The notes under the pieces were generated by a model that searched no databases, was not told where the DNA came from, and saw nothing but the letters and a program-made list of their open reading frames with translations. Both the position numbers and the translations under genes were made by a program. Below, piece after piece: positions 38,615 through 51,010 of a DNA stretch of 64,000 nucleotides. How positions within the stretch are numbered: the first letter of the stretch is position 1; each line of letters starts with the position of its first letter. The DNA lies in NCBI GenBank assembly GCA_013400975.1, contig WBMZ01012071.1, positions 248,001-312,000 on the forward strand, given 5' to 3'. This stretch comes from Atrichornis clamosus (Eukaryota; Chordata; Aves; Passeriformes; Menuridae).

Positions 38615-38900
38615 AGAAAGAAAAGGAGGCCTTGACAGGAGAAAAATAAGTAAAAAAGCAAAAATAAGACACAAGAGAATAAAAGCAGAAAGCACGAAAC
38701 AAAAGCAAAACCAAATCCACTAATAAGAGAATTGTCAGACAGGAAAAAGAAATAGAGAACAAACAGAGAGCAAGACAGAAGTAATGAGACAGGGGGGAAA
38801 TCGGATTCAAAATGAAATCTAGTAATAAAAGAACTGTCAGACATAAAATGAGCCAATGTATGACAGAGAAAAAAAGAGCCAAGGAGATGGAGTAAGGCAA
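38615..38900. repeat. Degenerate 102-bp tandem repeat, purine-rich on plus strand
   Basis: The block is almost pyrimidine-free on the plus strand. The unit landmark 'taataagagaattgtcagac' (38721-38740) recurs as 'taataaaagaactgtcagac' about 102 bases later (38823-38842), each followed by an A-rich run; a weaker third copy begins near 38631 ('cttgacaggagaaaaataag'). Because 102 is a multiple of three, the minus strand is open for 138 codons (38586-39002, GTG start) and shows a 34-residue repeat with CLTVLLLLDFIL and CLTILLLVDLVLLLF at equivalent positions. The protein would be almost entirely L, F, S, C and I. I take the frame as a by-product of a stop-poor pyrimidine-rich strand, not a gene. 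Confidence 0.7.
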
Positions 38901-39187
38901 TCTTTGAAGAATTAAACTAACCAGATGTGGCCTACCAAGGTAATTTGTAGAAAAGTTGATGTTACTCCTGATTTGTAATGAAAAGCAAACTCTAAGAAGC
39001 ACATTTCTTTTATGCTCTAAGGAAAAAGCTGTTTGGCTTTTTTTTTTTTAAATAAGAAACTATGCAAGAGAAATCAGAGGGTTTTGCATTACTTTTACAA
39101 AACTATTTTGTAGCTAAGGCTGTGCTGAAAAACAACGTTAAACTAATAAACTGTAATGGATCTTGTGGTTTGTGTGCTGAATTTGGT
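38901..39187. other. Spacer between tandem repeat and MIR remnant
   Basis: Unique AT-rich sequence with a T13 run near 39038-39050. No gene or repeat family recognised. Confidence 0.6.
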
Positions 39188-39265
39188 GTGCTTAGTTATC
39201 CACCCTTATATGGATTCCTTAACCTATCTGCATTGCCTTAGTTTCCCTCATTTCAAAATATAAAA
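39188..39265 (+). mobile_element. MIR SINE remnant, plus strand
   Basis: 'ccttaacctatctgcattgc' (39217-39236) followed by 'cttagtttccctcatttcaaaata' follows the MIR core order (acttaacctctctgtgcctcagtttcctcatctgtaaaatg). The upstream 'cttagttatccaccctt' can be aligned with the preceding MIR segment. A short CA run follows at 39265-39276. Old and diverged; boundaries approximate. Confidence 0.6.
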
Positions 39266-42200
39266 ACACACACACATCACTAAGACTGGAATGGAACAGA
39301 ATTCAAAATGCTCATAAAGGCTTTGGTTGTGGGAAGCATTTTTTACCTTGCCAGATAGAATCTAAGCTTTTCTTTGAAGACAAAGATGAAAAGAAATCGG
39401 TGGAGGACATGAACCATTTTACTCAGGCAGAATAAACTCATTGACTTCAAGGGATCTAGAATGGAAGGAAAGACCACTGACTTAATAGGCTAGTGCAAGA
39501 AACCCAGAAGTTCGCTTAAAATGCTTGTAATGTTGGAATTCTTAAAACTCCTTGTGTCCAAAGGAGTATTATACAATAAAAAATTAAGTGCATGTGTTGG
39601 CAGTACATTTTCCAGATACGTACTGCCTTCTTCACAGCTGCTCCTTGCTTACCAGCTGCAGTGATTACCTGTGGGAACAACAGTTTAATGCCCTGTGGAA
39701 GCTCATCGTGTCCTTTACTTACTGAGTTCTGGATCAGGTCCTAAAATGGGTTCAACTAAGATGTTATCAGCATTTTCGTTCTTGAATCTTACAATGCTTT
39801 CTCTCTTTCCCCTTAAGAGGTCAGAGGAGAGTTTTAGAAGATACTCAGACATTGTGGTGGCTTTCTTGCACATGTACAAAATACAAAGCTTTTTCTTCCC
39901 ATTTTGGGCAAACAGTGAATTCTGGTCTGTGCTGATTTATCAGATGGTACCAGGAGTTTAGCCAAACAGTTCCTTGCCTGATGTATAGTATTCCACCTGA
40001 AAACTGCTTATTTTATCTTGTTTCTTTTTCTCAGGTGACTAAAATTTCTCAAGTAGAAATAAAAACTAGTATTAATAAAGAATATACATATTTCCTCATG
40101 TACCAGAATATAGATATTTGCAGAAAGTGTTGCTATTTGTCAGATATGAATTTTGGATAGAAATACCAGAAATAGCAACTGAATCACTAATACAGGCAAA
40201 CTGGGTAGGCAGTCATGGGCTGAATGCAAGGTCAGGACTGCTGCAGAAATAGGTCAGTCCATGCCTTTCTGTGTACTTCAGTGACCCTTGGAGGGAGCTC
40301 TTCAGAGTTCTAGTGATGTTAAAAGTAATAATTAATTCTATCTACTTTTAGTTTTGAGGATAACATAGAAGGAGGTACCAGCTCTGTGGACATAACTTCT
40401 GGGTTTTTGCTTGGATTTTTTTTTTCCTTCTTCTTTTCCATATATATGTTTTTTAAGAAGAAACTAATGCATTTTCTGTGTCTGTGAAAACAGAACACTT
40501 ACACTGGGATGTACTTGAAACAGTATTTCTAGCCACATGTATGTAGATATGTGACAGTTAGTGGGAAGGTGACATTTGGAGAACTCTTGTGAGAGCACTC
40601 AGGGTGACAGTAGGGAATGAATAATAGAAGTGGTGCTTGCAGAGTTTTCTCTTGTGAGATTTGTCACGTCCTAAGTTATCATGTTTGATGCACTCAGAGT
40701 AGTAAGTTACCTCAAGGTACCTTACAATTGGCAAAATTGTAGGTTAGTCTGCCTGGAGTTTGGGGGAAAGAGATGGGAGCGGTGATGGTAGGATGTTCAG
40801 AATATTCAATCAGCTGGAGAGAAAAATTTAGATATGTAAGTTGGAATGTGATTCTTATAGGTAAATGTTTGGATTTGGAGATACTTCCTTGGTCCTGCTT
40901 GCAGCTTACAAGATGGTGCTTGTCTACAGTATGGCCTTCAAGTGAAAGATTGTTGCACACAGCTCGTGAAAAAGAGCTTGAATATAGGAAATTTTGTCTC
41001 CCCACTAAAGTTCTGGATCTCAGACAATTTCTCAGATGAAATTCACATCATATTTGGAGATGAAGTCAATAATTTATATAACTATATTGGAACTAAGCTA
41101 CTTAGGGTTTCATGTGCTTATAAGGAAACTGCACGCAGAATGATGCTTTAAGGATTAAACTCTTGATGGTGGCAATACATAATGCAGAAAATTCAAATAT
41201 TGAATGCAGAAGAGACTTCAATCAGGCAGAACCTTGCTGAGATTTCATTTCACACTACTCTGTTCATATTCGTTCTACTGTTGTTCCTGAAACCAGTGGC
41301 CTCCTCTTGAGAATTTTGTCATGAGCCATATGTACGCTTTGGTGCAGTTTAAAGACAAATGCTCAACTTGAAGGCAAATTGAAAATGCAGGAGGATGGAA
41401 CCCAACAGGGTCAGGTCCCAAGTGAATCTCTGTGCATTTCACTGAACAATTTCTACCCTGAGTTATCATGTAAATGATAGTAAAATAGTGAAAGTCCTGT
41501 GGGATTTGAAATCAATAGCCAAGAGTAGAACTACACATTTGTTGCATTTATTTTTAATTATTCTAAAGAGGAAACTCTTTTATTAGATTTTTATCCAGTA
41601 AATGACATAGTTGCTTTAATAAACAGTCCCACTAGAAAGTCGTATAAAAGCGTTAAAAGGAACGTGCAAAGACAGGAATTCAAAAGCTGAAACATCAAGC
41701 AGTGACAGAGTTGGTCAGCTGTGAAACCTTTAACTCTGTATTCTTTTGGATTTCCTTTATTATGGAGCCACTGTAACCTCCATCTACCTGCCAGCCATTA
41801 TTGTTAGCAACAAGAACTGGGCTCAAAGACTGGACTGTCTGTGTAGAAACATGAAATAGAATTATTTTGTGTTCCTAATGAGTAACCTGGGAAAAGTTTG
41901 GGCTTGCATGATGGGTGATGTTCCCCACTCACGCTCACAGACTTTAGTAGCACAGTTTCTGATTTTTTAATAAGTATATTTCTTAAGAACCTCTTTACTC
42001 TGTATCTGTAGGGATAAAACTGTTGGCTAGGATTTAGAAAACACTATGACAAAGTGGATCACTGCACCAGGAGACAGGCAGCCAGAGGAATGTGGAAGCC
42101 AGACATCCTTCCCTGGTGTCCAAGCCCTTCTAAGGCCTTTTTTCTTTCACCATGTGGGCAAGTCTCTGGGGAAGCCCTGTGCTTCTGTGCAGGACTCAAG

Positions 42201-45048
42201 AGGCAGGCTGCAAGCGTAGCAGACCATTTTGTTTGGGATGGGGAGTGCTTGAAGAGGTAGTCAATTAACAGGCTATAGCTGTCTGCAACTGCCAAGGAAG
42301 ATTCAGTTTGGCAAGTGCTGTGGCTACAGAAGGACGAACGGCTTTAATTTGGTGAGAGAAGGATTTCAGTTCTCTCTGAAGAATGATAATGGCAGAAAAG
42401 CCAAGGGACAAATTCTAGGCACTTCACAGCAAAACACCACTCGACTCTATTTATTTTATACAATTTTCAGTGTATAAGCTGAGGAGACTGGTTGCTCTTG
42501 GAGTTTAAAAACATGTATTTTACACAGGAGTGCTAAAGTAATAAGTAAAAACTAGACAAGTAAAAACTAGACGTAACATTCAGTGTTATGAAAAGGTGTC
42601 TGAAATAAAACTGCAGGAAAGCAGAAAGAAAATAAATGCCAGGCTTCTGTGAAAGATGGAATATTCTTGCTCCTGGGAATAGAATCTGTAAGAATTTTAA
42701 AATTATAGATTGACAGTTCGTTATACAAAGAAGACAATTTTTTAATTTGGTCCATAAAATTGAAAGTGAAATTTGCATGGGAAATAGTCAAGAAAGTTAT
42801 TCATCTTAATTTGAATAGGATTCTTTGCAGGGGTTAGTTGTAGCAGAAACTATTTTGAACATGCCAGTGTTGAAGCAAATTCCAAGGCTGTATTACTGGG
42901 AAAAACATGTAGCTGGATTTTATCAGCTACAATCAAAATCAGCAAGGGGTGAAAAGATGTCTTGGCGGTTTAGCTGGAGCTCTATATTTGAGTTGAACAT
43001 TGTTTGTTTTTCAAGAACCAAAATATGATCTAGACTTGAAGCAAGAATGTTATTCCATCCCGTGCAGGTGGGCTTCCTGAGTGACAGCACTCAAAGAGCA
43101 GAACAGCCTTTTAAGGAGATAATTGTGATGATGATGAGACCACTTTGAGAGCCTTACAGCTGTTTCAAAACAATGGGAATTGTGCCACAGAGTTCAAGCA
43201 ATATAGTGTACTGTGAAATTGCTCTACACAGAGCATGGGCTGATCAGTGAAGCTGTGGCATTTCTTCCCAAGGGAAGGAACTCTCCAAAGGCAAGTCATT
43301 GAGAATGGAACTAAATGCCAGTACCACGGAAGGTGTGAGAATTGGAATCAAAGCAGGCTTTTCAGACAGATCGCAGATAGAATGACAGAGGAAGAAGATT
43401 TGCAGAGAAGCAGCTAGTTTTGTGCATATTCCAATAATTCTGCCAGTGGAAATTCTTTTAGGGCTTTGTATGAAGAGGGAGCATGTGGAAAACCTGAAGA
43501 GGCAACGGAGGGTACACCTGCAAGTCAAACACTGACAGGCAGACCCCAGTGCCTCCAAGTTCTGTGCTATTCAGGAAAGCTGTAAGACTCATGGAAAAAG
43601 GTTACTATAGCATTTCAGTTATAAGGATTGAGTTATTTTTTTTTTATTTGCCTTCCAAGTAACAAACCCAGACTAGCTAAGCAAGGTGCTGTAGTGTTCC
43701 ATCACTGAAGTAATTGCCCAAGTCCAGGGACGTGTTAGAATCCAGGTGTGCTGATTCTTGAGTCATTGGCTAGATAGTGTTTTCACTTGTTGACAGAAGA
43801 GACCCTGGAAACAGAAGGTTGTCTTGCTATAACCTTGTCTTAGTTGGATATTACTGATTAAAAAGGAAGGGCTTATTAGAGAAATAGGAAATAAAAAAGA
43901 GAGGAAATAAAAAAAAGAGAAATAGGAATAAAATCTTCTTAAAGCAGAAGACTTATTTATTCAGCTTGCAGAAGGCTGTCTGAGATCCAGTGTGATACAT
44001 GTTTTGAAGGCCCATTATTATCAGTGTTTCCAGTTAGATATTACAGGACACTCCTGTACATCCTTACAGTCCATGGTGCACCTGCAAATTGATGTTCTAC
44101 TCTCTGCATGTCCATCCTGTGGTCAGTGTATTTGTAGAAACTCTTTAAAACATTAAGGAATAACTGTGCTTGAGTAGCTTGGGTCATAGAAGTGCTATAT
44201 TTAATATTCCCCCCCTCAACGTGTCTAATCCTTCAGCACAGTGAAATATGGTTGGTTTATGTGTGGATTTAGATCCTCGTCATGTGAATCAACTCTAAAT
44301 GTAATTGAGTTACTCTAATTATGCTCCAAGTAGCAGGACATGAGGACACTGCATTACCCAGCTAGTACAGTATAATATAAACTTAGTACAAAGTGATTAT
44401 TTGACCAGATCCTCGGTGCTGCAGAATTCCAGGCATCTCAGTTGAGTCAGTTGTAGTTCAGTATTATTTATGCCTTTTTCCCCACCTTGTACTTCCCCGT
44501 ATTTTCAGCTCTTTATCACTGTCAAAGCCTGACATTAACCTACATGTGCACTCAGAATCACTGGGGCAGAAATATTCAACATGCTGATTGTAGAACACAT
44601 TCCAGCATCACAGCAGAGACATGGATGCCAGGGTAATCGAAATTTGAGAGGTGCAAGTACAGAATTCCTTCTCTACTTAGAAAAAAAAAAATCTCCTTTA
44701 GTGATTTTTGTTGGAAATTATTGACTGCTATGTAGGCTGAAAGCTTGATTCAGTGTTCTTTGCTGAGAAAATTACAGCAAGTTATCTCACCATCTGTGAT
44801 ACTCATGTGGGTTCTTCAGAGGAATGGCACAGTTGTTATCAATCAAATTGCTTTATCAAACAGACCTCTGCACTCTGCACTATCAGAAGAGTGTGTTCAC
44901 AGGACAAAATAGAGAAAAATTGTATAATGTATTACTCTTCTCTTTTCAAGATGCTTGGGTGCTTGATTTACTGCTGTCCACGAGGATGAGTTTGCTGAAT
45001 TCGAGTGTGTAAAACACTTGAGATGCACATTCTGTACAATACCCTCAG
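39266..45048. other. Gene-free stretch
   Basis: Unique AT-rich sequence, in part A-rich on the plus strand (for example 43860-43930, repeated 'gaaataggaaataaaaaa' words). A 15-bp tandem duplication lies at 42543-42572. Frames up to 104 codons (43244-43558, minus strand) are unremarkable. No repeats of known family or RNA genes recognised. Confidence 0.6.
42543..42572. repeat. 15-bp tandem duplication, two identical copies
   Basis: 'aagtaaaaactagac' occurs twice in direct contact. Probably replication slippage; no element boundary is seen nearby. Confidence 0.85.
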
Positions 45049-45098
45049 AAAATGCTTTCACTCAGTAATGCCCTCCAGAAGTTGTACAAATCAGAAAT
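45049..45098 (+). other. Exon-like 50-base segment, plus strand, doubtful
   Basis: An acceptor-like 'ctgtacaataccctcag' ends at 45048 and a perfect GTAAGT donor starts at 45099. The intervening 50 bases are open in one frame, reading KMLSLSNALQKLYKSE. Good donor, moderate acceptor. No neighbouring exon on the same strand could be linked to it, and motif pairs like this occur by chance. Confidence 0.15.
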
Positions 45099-45865
45099 GT
45101 AAGTCTGTAGGTTGAAATCCTTTAAGACAGTTTTCTCAATCATCTGGACTGAGGTATAATCAGACAGCATTTCAGGAACATGCCAAACCAATCAGGAGCA
45201 AACATTCTTCCTACACTTTAAATGGGCTTTTTCAAGAAGCTATCATTAAAAATCTTATACCAAAATGTTAATTGAACAATATCAGATTGTCAGATTCTTG
45301 CACATCTCTATCTCTTTTCCTTTCTTTAGATTGAGTTTAGCAATAGAAACGTTTCTCAAGCCAGCTAGCCAATGTCTGGGAATACAGAACAGTTGTCTCT
45401 AGCGAATCTTCTCTGTTTTTCTTTTGTTAATTAAATATTCGACATTGTAGCATCCTCATTTCTCACTTGTTTGAACTGGATCAGCTTCCATTCTCAGAAC
45501 ATTTCGTTGCACCAATTCATTCTAATCACACTGCTGCCTTGAGCATGTATTTAATCACATCCCTGGGAATAGAAGCTGTGTAGTTCTATCTACATGCATA
45601 GTACATCCCCAAATTTCAGAACTTTTTTGGTGTTGTTGTTTTGTTTTCTGGGGTTGGTTTTGTTTTGTTCACCTTCATCCCATCCCTGGCTTTTTATATA
45701 AGTCTCCAATGCCCCCAAACCTCCTGGAGTGTATTTTGCTCTTCATCTCTAGTGAAATGCCAATACAGCGTGATTGTCTGACAATATATTTTTGTCTGCT
45801 TCTCAGTCTGTAACTTTTACCATTGATATAAAAATAACACAGTCCAATAAAGATCTGTGACTTAC
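45099..45865. other. Gene-free stretch
   Basis: Unique sequence including a T/G-rich block at about 45628-45679. No gene or known repeat recognised. Confidence 0.6.
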
Positions 45866-45953
45866 TAAAGCTGTAGTATATTCATCTTTCAGCCTCTCAT
45901 TTGGGTCATGGGATTTAAGAAACTTCATTTTTTCTTTGTCTTGAACTGAATTC
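45866..45953 (-). other. Exon-like 88-base segment, minus strand, doubtful
   Basis: On the minus strand a consensus GTAAGT donor lies directly after the segment (plus-strand 45860-45865), and an AG follows a T-rich stretch at the other side, although the acceptor (CAAAAG) is poor. The segment is open and reads NSVQDKEKMKFLKSHDPNER then LKDEYTTAL: charged and protein-like, with no motif I know. A 62-codon open frame (45803-45991) surrounds it. If real it would belong to a gene transcribed right to left. Chance is the main alternative. Confidence 0.18.
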
Positions 45954-48896
45954 CTTTTGGTGACGAAAAGCAGAAATAGTTCAATTGTCATGAAGACATC
46001 ACATTAGCTGATGCATATGAAGAGAAAATAAGGCTCTGTCAGTGCAGTGTGGTTGTGGAACTATTGTCTTACTGATTTAAAATATCCAAATATTGGTTGG
46101 TTGTGTTAAAGCATCTCCTGAAGTAAATTTAAGGTATATGTGTATAGTGACACTCAGGGTTCTTCAGCTGGTCATGTCTGATGAGCTACTGAGAGCGTTT
46201 TAGAATTTCTTTACAACATGGCTGATATTTGAGTAAGCAAGTTTTTCTGCATGTGTGGTGATCTCACTTGCCCTTTGTCCTATTTGTACACACTGCTCCC
46301 CTTCTCTCTCCTTCTGTACTCTGGGCATGCAAGATGGCAAATGATCTGTCAGGTCTGGAGCTGTGTTCATGTGCTGGCCAGCCAACAAAATGTCAAGTAG
46401 AATGTTGAATAGCTGAGTTGTGCCTATCTGACCTCAAGTGTGGGTGCTGCTGGTTTTTTCTCTTGGGAATTTAACTCTGAGACAAGAGACCAGTCTAGCA
46501 CTCTTCCTGATTTTGTCAAAATTTGCAAATGCATACCTAAGTTACTATGGGCAGAAAGAAGGGATAGCAGACAGATAAATCACATTCAAATTATAGCAAG
46601 AAAACCGTTCTGTCCAAAACCAACAACAAAAAAACTCCCACCACTCCAAAACCCAAATGTTAGCATGTTTTCAGCAGTGAGTTCTTGTATTAAAGATGTT
46701 TGCTGCCTGTAGTTCTTACTTTTCACCTAACAGTGAACTAGTTAATGCTTATATGCTTCCCACAAATGGAATTAAAATTGTGTAACATGCACTCATTTTT
46801 GGCAACAGTTCAAGAAAAATTCTTTTTGGCTTGGAAGGATTAAATTCTGTCTTAGTTGCTTTAAAATGTTCTGCTGGCCATGCTGCTCAATATAGTTACA
46901 ACTGTGAATCCCCGCACGGTCCTGGATTTGTTACAGAATTTACTAAAGCTAGCAGGATCCAGAATTAGAGTGTTTCAGCCTACTTTATTAAATAAGTCTC
47001 TAAGGGTCTTTGCTGTTACATTGTACTTAAGTGCTACCAAAAAAATTATTTGACACTCTAAGTTGGATCTTGTCTTACTGTTCCTATGAAATGAAGACTG
47101 TCAAGAAATGCTCATAAATGCCTGTGAAGAACAGGTAGAGCTATGATAGAGCTATGATGTTCTTTCTTGTCCTCAAGTGTGTGGGTAGATAAGAAAAATC
47201 CATACTTTAAAAGTTGGTCGATCTGCCTTTACTTACTATGTACTTTAAAATTGTGATGTGCAAACCCACAAGGAAATAACTGGAAGATCAGTCACTATCT
47301 AAGTTTATACAGCTATACTTATGTGCCTGTTGGCTTGTCTGTCCAGTCCTCTTCTCCAAATAATTTCTGCATTTCGTGATCATCTCAGACCTACTTACAT
47401 TCCCATAAGTTTGGTGAACATCAGTGACCGTTAGAAGATGAGGATCCAAAGCAAGGTTCCAGGTTGTGGAGAGGCAGGTGAAGCTGAGCTGTAATACATA
47501 TTCTGCTTGGCATTAGCTGCCAGTTAATCAACGCATATATAATTTGTTAACAACTGTAGTGTATGTGGTCTCTGGCCTGGGGAGAGTGTCTTAGAGGATG
47601 TAGTTTCATTATTTCCATTATTCATGGAACATCTTGTAAGGCTAAATGATATACAAGCAGTGAGAAGATGGAAAACTCATCTCTGTTTGATCATAAACTG
47701 CAGAAACCTCCAGGAACTGAGTATAATGCTGCTTCGTGCTCTCGCCGAGGCCCAATGACAAACAGAACGTCCACAGCCAGATGCAGATGAGAAATCACCC
47801 ATCTGTACTCTGACTGTCTTCGATCTGACATTACAATTAAGTAGTTGCAAAGGGTGAGCAGTGCGTGTAGTCACTCACGTGCACATGCATACATGGGTAT
47901 CTCAGCTCAGACTTGTTTCTTTAATTTACGATCCACGTGGAAACTGTGAGGATGTTTTACTTCCATTAGTAATGTTATCATTGCTGTTATATTCTGGACA
48001 AATGCACTGTTTGTAGTGATACGAAATCTTTCCCCTGAGACTCTCCTGTTTAAATATCCTCCTTTTGTTTGAAATAAAAGACACTTTAAGTTTCTTTTTT
48101 TTTTTTTTTACTTGTGCCTCCTTCAGATGTTAAAGAATAAGGTATCCTCTTAATTCTGCTTGTAGGAATTCATTCCACTCCCACAGGGCCATAAATGCAT
48201 TGTAAACTGCATGTGTTGGGAGTGGGGGGGGGTTTCCTCCTTTGTTCTCTTTGTCACTGTGGACCAAATGGTTCTACTCCCAGAAAATGGAACATTATGC
48301 CTACAATATTTTTATCACACTATCTTTAAAAGACAAGCCATGAAAACAGTGCACCAGGAAGATACAAGATCAGAATAAGGGCCAGTTGTTTTACCGAAGC
48401 AGTGTGCTGCTATCCTACGCCTTTTAGGTCTGTTTTCCAGCTCTCCTACCACTTACGCTTCTGTTGAAAAATGACCTAGGGAACAAATCCGTATGGTCAG
48501 CTCTGGATGATCAAAGCAGGAGACAAATCAAAGAAAAAGCAATGAGGACGTGAGTTTAAAAGAAAAGGATGGAAAGGGGGAGGTATGGATAATGAGTTTC
48601 TTAACCTCATCTGCAAGCCCCAGTTTCAAATTTCTTTATACTGAACAGTAGAAGTGGGCTATCAGCAATATATGACTTTTACTGGAACAGTCTCTAGTGA
48701 GCTTGCATGTCTCTCAGAAGTTAGGAGAAATTTTCTTGTTCTTTAGACAAATTTAGGATCAGACGTCTGTAGCGGTTGCTTACTGCACCTGCAGATTCCT
48801 ACATGCAAGCAGGCTCCTGGAGTCACTGTGTGTGCTGCCAGTGGAATCTGGACAGAGACTGATCTTGCGCTCCTGACAGGCTCTCTGACAAGCTTA
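45954..48896. other. Gene-free stretch with two E-boxes
   Basis: Unique AT-rich sequence. A small CpG-containing patch at 47690-47830 is followed by CACGTG at 47876-47881 and CCACGTGG at 47933-47940. T15 run at 48095-48109 and G8 run near 48224-48231. No gene or known repeat recognised. Confidence 0.6.
47876..47940. promoter_or_regulatory. Two CACGTG E-boxes 57 bases apart
   Basis: CACGTG at 47876-47881 and the extended palindrome CCACGTGG at 47933-47940, in an otherwise CpG-poor context. Known readers of such sites include USF, MYC/MAX and CLOCK/BMAL1. No promoter is apparent, so an enhancer role is only a possibility. Confidence 0.2.
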
Positions 48897-49758
48897 ACAC
48901 ATGACTTGGACGTAGGACTGGAGGGGGTGCTGAGGCAGTTTGCAGATGATACCAAGCTGGGAGGAGCTGTTGACCCCCTTGAAGGCAGGGAGGCCCTGCA
49001 GAGACACCTTAAGGAATTAGAGGACTGGACAATCACCAACCATATGAAGTTCAACAGGGGAAAGTGCTGGATTCTGCAACTGGGATGAGGCAACCTTGGA
49101 TGTATGAACAGATTGGGGAATGAGAGGCTGGAGAGCAGTGCCGTGGAAAGGGACCTAGGGGTCCTGGTTGATGGCAAGATGAACATGAGTCAGCCCTGGC
49201 AGCCAGGAGGGCCAGCCCTGTCCTGGGGGGCATCAGGCCCACCTCACCTTGAGTGTTGTGTGCAGTTTTGGGCACCACAATATAAGAAACATTCTAAAGT
49301 ATTAGAGAGTGTCCAAAGGAGGGTGAGGAGAATGGTGAAGGGTCCTGAGGGGAAGCCATATGAGGAACAGCTGAGGTCACTTGGTGTGTTCAGCCTGGAG
49401 GAGACTGAGGGGAGACCTCATTGCAGTTACAACTTCCTTGTGAGTGGGAGGGGAGGGGCAGACACTGATCTCTTCTATGTGGTAACAGGACGTGAGGGAG
49501 TGGCCTGAAGTTGTGTCAGGGGAGGTTTAGGTTGGATATCAGGAAAAGCTTTTTCACCCAGTGGGTGTCTGGGCAGTGGAACAGGCTCTCCAGGGAAGGG
49601 TCACAGCAGCAGCCTGACAGAGTTCAAGGAGCATTTGGACAACGCTCTCAGGTGCAGGGTGTGTGACTCTTGGGGATGATGCTGTACAGGGCCAGGAGTT
49701 GGACTCTATGATCTTTGTAGATCCCTTCCACTTCGACACACTCTGTGATTCTGTGATT
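48897..49758 (+). mobile_element. CR1 LINE, 5'-truncated, with RT FADD box
   Basis: About 860 bases of a CR1 copy, the longest recognisable element here. It starts inside the reverse-transcriptase domain of ORF2 with 'gacttggacgtaggactgga' (48903-48922) and keeps the catalytic motif FADD (48939-48950) followed by TKLGGAVD. The frame stays open from 48828, is broken by one TGA (49086-49088), then continues in the same frame to 49508 with MNMSQ, HLECCVQFWAPQYKK and VQRRVRRMVKG visible. About 20 codons between MNMSQ and PPHLE appear deleted without frame change. Beyond 49508 the coding match continues in other frames, then the 3' UTR ends in 'ctctgtgattctgtgatt' (49741-49758). The element is incomplete and inactive. 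Confidence 0.95.
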
Positions 49759-50949
49759 TCTTCTCAAAAAGAAACTGTGCAACAAATAAATGGTGTTTTC
49801 AGACACTTTTGTCTCTTTATGTTGCTTGCTCTCCATTCATCTCTTGGTGCCTCATGCTTAATAGCCTTGCTAATAAAAAAAGAAAATCAATTTCACTTCA
49901 CTAGATTTCCCAGAGAGATAGCAGAAAGTGTTATTGGTGGAGTTTATTCTTGAAACTTTGTTATAAAAGAACTCCAGGCCTTACTGAATGCCACACCAAA
50001 TACTTCTTACTGGGGATCAAGGGGCATGCTGTGAGGTCCTTCTTTCTCTGACCCTCTGGTGCAAACCTTTCCTTTGAATTCAGCACATTTAGCATCTGCT
50101 AAATAGTCCAACAGAAACACACACTATTTCCCCAAGAAAAAGTGTTCTTGCTTGGTGCTATAAAATGTTGTACAATTATAGCTACGGCACTGGTGTTTAT
50201 CATGTTCTGTTACTCAATGTGTACTACATCGGAGTTTAACTAGGGATTCGAGGAATGGGAAGAAGGTTCTTTTCCTGTCTTTGTTCCAGCCTTTCCTTGT
50301 TTAGTCACAATATTCTAAATGTACATCTAGTCAGTTTGATCTTCACTGAAGTCTTGGGATGCATGGGTTTAGGTTTTTCAGTTCAGTGGTCTGCTTTTGT
50401 TCCGCACGGTGTCTGAGTTAAAAGCTTAGGTGTTATAAAACACAGGAATCTACACGTACAGCAGAACAGTACTTCCCAGCCTACTGTGCTTACAGGGTGT
50501 TCCTGGGAGTCTCTGTGCACGGAAACAATTCTGTCCTCTTTTCAGTTCTTGAAACAGAATATTTTGGTAGCCTCTCAGCATGTCCTAAAGAGGTTTCACA
50601 GACAAGAGCTCCATCCATCACCACGGAAAACATTTTACAATTTATTAGATAGTTCAGAATGGCATATAGTTCATCAGAAAACACAGGGACTAATTTCTGT
50701 TGAAAATTTATATGTGAATACGAGATTCTAATGTGGATTATTTCCCATTCATTGTTTAATGGATGCTATTCCTGCCATAAATTAAATTTTTAAACTAGGA
50801 CTCAGGAATCAGATATATGTTTGGAACAGCTGTAATCCAGAATCTGTAGAAATTGTTTTGGCCTGATGGAAAGGTGAGGAAAAATAGCAAATCCATGCTT
50901 AAGCTTTGTATTCGTCTTCCTTACTGTGTGTATTTACTGCTAGCTACTG
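49759..50949. other. Gene-free stretch
   Basis: Unique AT-rich sequence downstream of the CR1 tail. Frames up to 96 codons start inside the CR1 tail and are not supported. No other repeat or RNA gene recognised. Confidence 0.6.
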
Positions 50950-51010
50950 CTTAGGGTTAAATATTTGTCCAAGGCCATACAGTTTTCCAGCAGAATAGGT
51001 TACAAATTAA
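50950..51010 (-). mobile_element. Possible MIR fragment, minus strand
   Basis: 'ggttaaatatttgtccaagg' (50955-50974) then 'ccatacag' follows the reverse-complemented MIR core (ggttaagtgacttgcccaaggtcacacag). Only about 60 bases match and the flanks are degraded, so the call is tentative. Confidence 0.4.

Noticed and set aside
48095..48109. T15 run as the poly(A) tail of a minus-strand retrocopy
   Set aside because: No AATAAA lies 10-30 bases upstream on the minus strand, so it is simply a homopolymer.
48743..49186. 147-codon minus-strand frame
   Set aside because: It is the antisense of the CR1 ORF2 remnant.
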